Source of the DNA: Clostridia bacterium
GTDB lineage: Bacteria > Bacillota > Clostridia > TANB77 > UBA1234
Assembly (NCBI GenBank): GCA_900753975.1
Contig: CAAEBC010000072.1
Span: 1-14,722, forward strand
DNA: 14,722 bases
Direction of reading: 5' to 3'
Each line of letters begins with the position of its first letter. Within the stretch, counting starts at the first letter, position 1. The notes under the pieces are model-generated. The model was not told where the DNA came from and did no database searches. It saw nothing but the letters and a program-made list of their open reading frames with translations. Shown one piece after another: positions 13,673-14,722 of this stretch. The position numbers and the translations under genes are program-made.

Positions 13673-13840
13673 AAAAGTAACGAAAGAGCGAGAAAAAGGG
13701 GACGGAGGAGAACGAGAAAAAGGGATGAGAAAAAGGGACGGAGGAAAATTCTCACTTTTGAGAATTTTCCTCCGTCCCTTTTTCTCATCCCTTTTTCTCG
13801 TTCTCCTCCGTCCCCCTTTTCTCGCTCCTTCGTTACTTTT
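13673..13840. repeat. Fold-back repeat, copy 3 (largest)
   Basis: Arms 13673-13753 and 13760-13840, 81 bp each, are reverse complements with only two mismatches and a 6-base loop. From outside inwards each arm holds AAAAGTAACGAA, then three related blocks (GAGAAAAAGGGGACGGAG, ACGAGAAAAAGGGAT, GAGAAAAAGGGACGGAGG) and the core AAAATTCTC shared with copies 1 and 2. The outer 8 bases of the right arm are the last codon and stop of minC. The element separates minC from feoA. Confidence 0.95.
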
Positions 13841-14450
13841 CAAGTACAATCTCGCCCATCTTTATAGCGGCAATCTCATACCCCAATTCAATATCATTCT
13901 TAACAGCCTCATGCTTCATAATAACATCCGCAATCCTAAGTTGCGTAGGTTCAATTTTCTCTGCAACAACAAAAGCACTTCTATTTCCTTTTGCTCCAGC
14001 ATGTGCAAAACCTCTAAGTGAGCCAAGAACAATAATATTTCCTTCTGCTACAATTTCAGCACCACCATTAACATCACCAAGCACAACTATACTTCCTTCA
14101 AACTCAATCCTTTGTCCAGACCTAATCATACCTCTAAAAACTTTAGTTTGAGAAATTGTGGTATCTTGATTAAATATATTATCAATCGTTGCAAGTCCCA
14201 TCTGCTTTGGTCTTTCGAACTTTATTTTCAACTCAGTTTTCTCAGAAATCATATTTTTAATTTCAGTTTCTTCGTCACTTAAAAACCTTCTGCCTCTTAT
14301 TATTATCGGCCCAATAATTCCGCTAAAAGTATCATCACCACCACTTAAAACTTGAGCTAACTTTGTTCTTATATTTAAATACTCCGCATTTTTGTCAAAA
14401 GTAATTATAAGCTTACTATCCTTTTTTTCAAACAATACATCTGTTTTCAT
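13833..14450 (-). CDS. minC: Septum site-determining protein MinC
   Basis: A 205-residue inhibitor of FtsZ assembly that helps place the division septum, normally recruited to the membrane by MinD. The N-terminal FtsZ-inhibiting domain is about 1-75. The C-terminal beta-helix domain, about 100-195, carries the signature FRGMIRSGQRI (105-115), GSIVVLGDVNGGAEIVAEGN and LRGFAHAGAKGN, then QLRIADV. The start is ATG 14450, 5 bases after GGAGGAGGA; the longer ORF from 14474 adds 8 unlikely residues. It begins 24 bases after the stop of the penicillin-binding protein gene, so the two are co-transcribed. MinD, usually the next gene, is absent: a fold-back repeat overlapping its stop codon and then feoAB follow. 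Confidence 0.93.
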   Translation of the reverse strand: MKTDVLFEKKDSKLIITFDKNAEYLNIRTKLAQVLSGGDDTFSGIIGPIIIRGRRFLSDEETEIKNMISEKTELKIKFERPKQMGLATIDNIFNQDTTISQTKVFRGMIRSGQRIEFEGSIVVLGDVNGGAEIVAEGNIIVLGSLRGFAHAGAKGNRSAFVVAEKIEPTQLRIADVIMKHEAVKNDIELGYEIAAIKMGEIVLEK

Positions 14451-14474
14451 AAAAATCCTCCTCCAACAAATCAA

Positions 14475-14722
14475 TTATTGTACCAACAATTCGTTATAAC
14501 TTTGTACTTTAATTTTTTCATCAACTTCATTATTATAACCAAAATATTCTTCCATTACTTCCTTTACAGCAGGTGCAGTGTAACCACCATGTCCACCATG
14601 TTCAATAACACAAACAACTGCAATCTCCGGATCGTCATAAGGTGCGAAACCAACAAACCAAGCATTTGCACTTCCACTACTTGCCGTTGCTGTTCCGGTT
14701 TTACCTGCAACTTCTATAGGGA
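14475..14722 (-). CDS. Class B penicillin-binding protein, C-terminal part (PBP2/MrdA-like)
   Basis: The C-terminal 81 residues of a gene that runs off the right edge of the window. The third transpeptidase motif KTGT (bases 14691-14702, in VAGKTGTATAS) is followed by NAWFVGFAPYDDPEIAVVCV and IEHGGHGG, the usual end of the D,D-transpeptidase domain that cross-links peptidoglycan. A tail of about 30 polar residues follows. The position directly before minC matches the mreB-mreC-mreD-mrdA-minC-minD cluster of many Firmicutes, which suggests the elongation-specific PBP2, but the N-terminal part needed to name it is outside the window. Confidence 0.88.
   Translation of the reverse strand, partial: PIEVAGKTGTATASSGSANAWFVGFAPYDDPEIAVVCVIEHGGHGGYTAPAVKEVMEEYFGYNNEVDEKIKVQSYNELLVQ

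Overview
The window is AT-rich and has short intergenic spacers, strong AGGAGG-type ribosome binding sites and near-consensus sigma-A promoters. Its genes (mecA, a YmfI-like reductase, feoA/feoB, minC next to a class B penicillin-binding protein) point to a low-GC Gram-positive of the Bacillota, most likely class Clostridia. No rRNA or tRNA gene was seen.

Layout. Positions 1-235 hold a long fold-back repeat with a tandem array, next to a small DUF378 membrane protein gene (minus). Positions 640-2730 hold three plus-strand genes: the ClpC adaptor mecA, a small starch-binding-module-like protein, and an SDR reductase of the YmfI type. A second fold-back repeat separates the last of these from a convergent CDP-alcohol phosphatidyltransferase gene. 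That gene is divergent from a P-loop nucleotide kinase-like gene, and two back-to-back consensus promoters lie between them. Positions 4300-6244 are a two-gene minus-strand operon: a 475-residue protein with a pattern resembling degenerate DHH phosphoesterase motifs, and a charged coiled-coil partner. A small Cro/C1-type regulator follows at 6456-6695.

Positions 6886-10956 are the accessory heart of the window. A 1244-residue minus-strand protein has a prepilin-like N-terminus, seven InlB/Flg_new repeats of about 75 residues, and a C-type-lectin/formylglycine-generating-enzyme-like C-terminus. The end of that domain looks like the variable region of diversity-generating retroelement (DGR) targets. 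It is preceded by a 39-codon ORF that ends inside a terminator-like hairpin, and by a consensus promoter. Just upstream, on the opposite strand, is a fragment that reads like the C-terminal tail of a reverse transcriptase, so this may be what is left of a DGR. A dead HigBA-type toxin-antitoxin module follows: the toxin is internally deleted, and the antitoxin carries a stop codon and a poly-A frameshift, but its palindromic operator is kept.

Positions 11444-14722 are minus-strand: a penicillin-binding protein C-terminus (KTGT motif), minC, a third and very large fold-back repeat, then the ferrous-iron transport genes feoA and feoB with a 4-base overlap. In many Firmicutes minD follows minC; here the repeat and feoAB sit in that place.

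Most notable are the fold-back repeat family (three copies, near-perfect arms built from a 23-26 bp unit that varies within an arm but matches between arms), the DGR-like target with a reverse transcriptase remnant, the upstream ORF with a possible attenuator, and the decayed toxin-antitoxin module.
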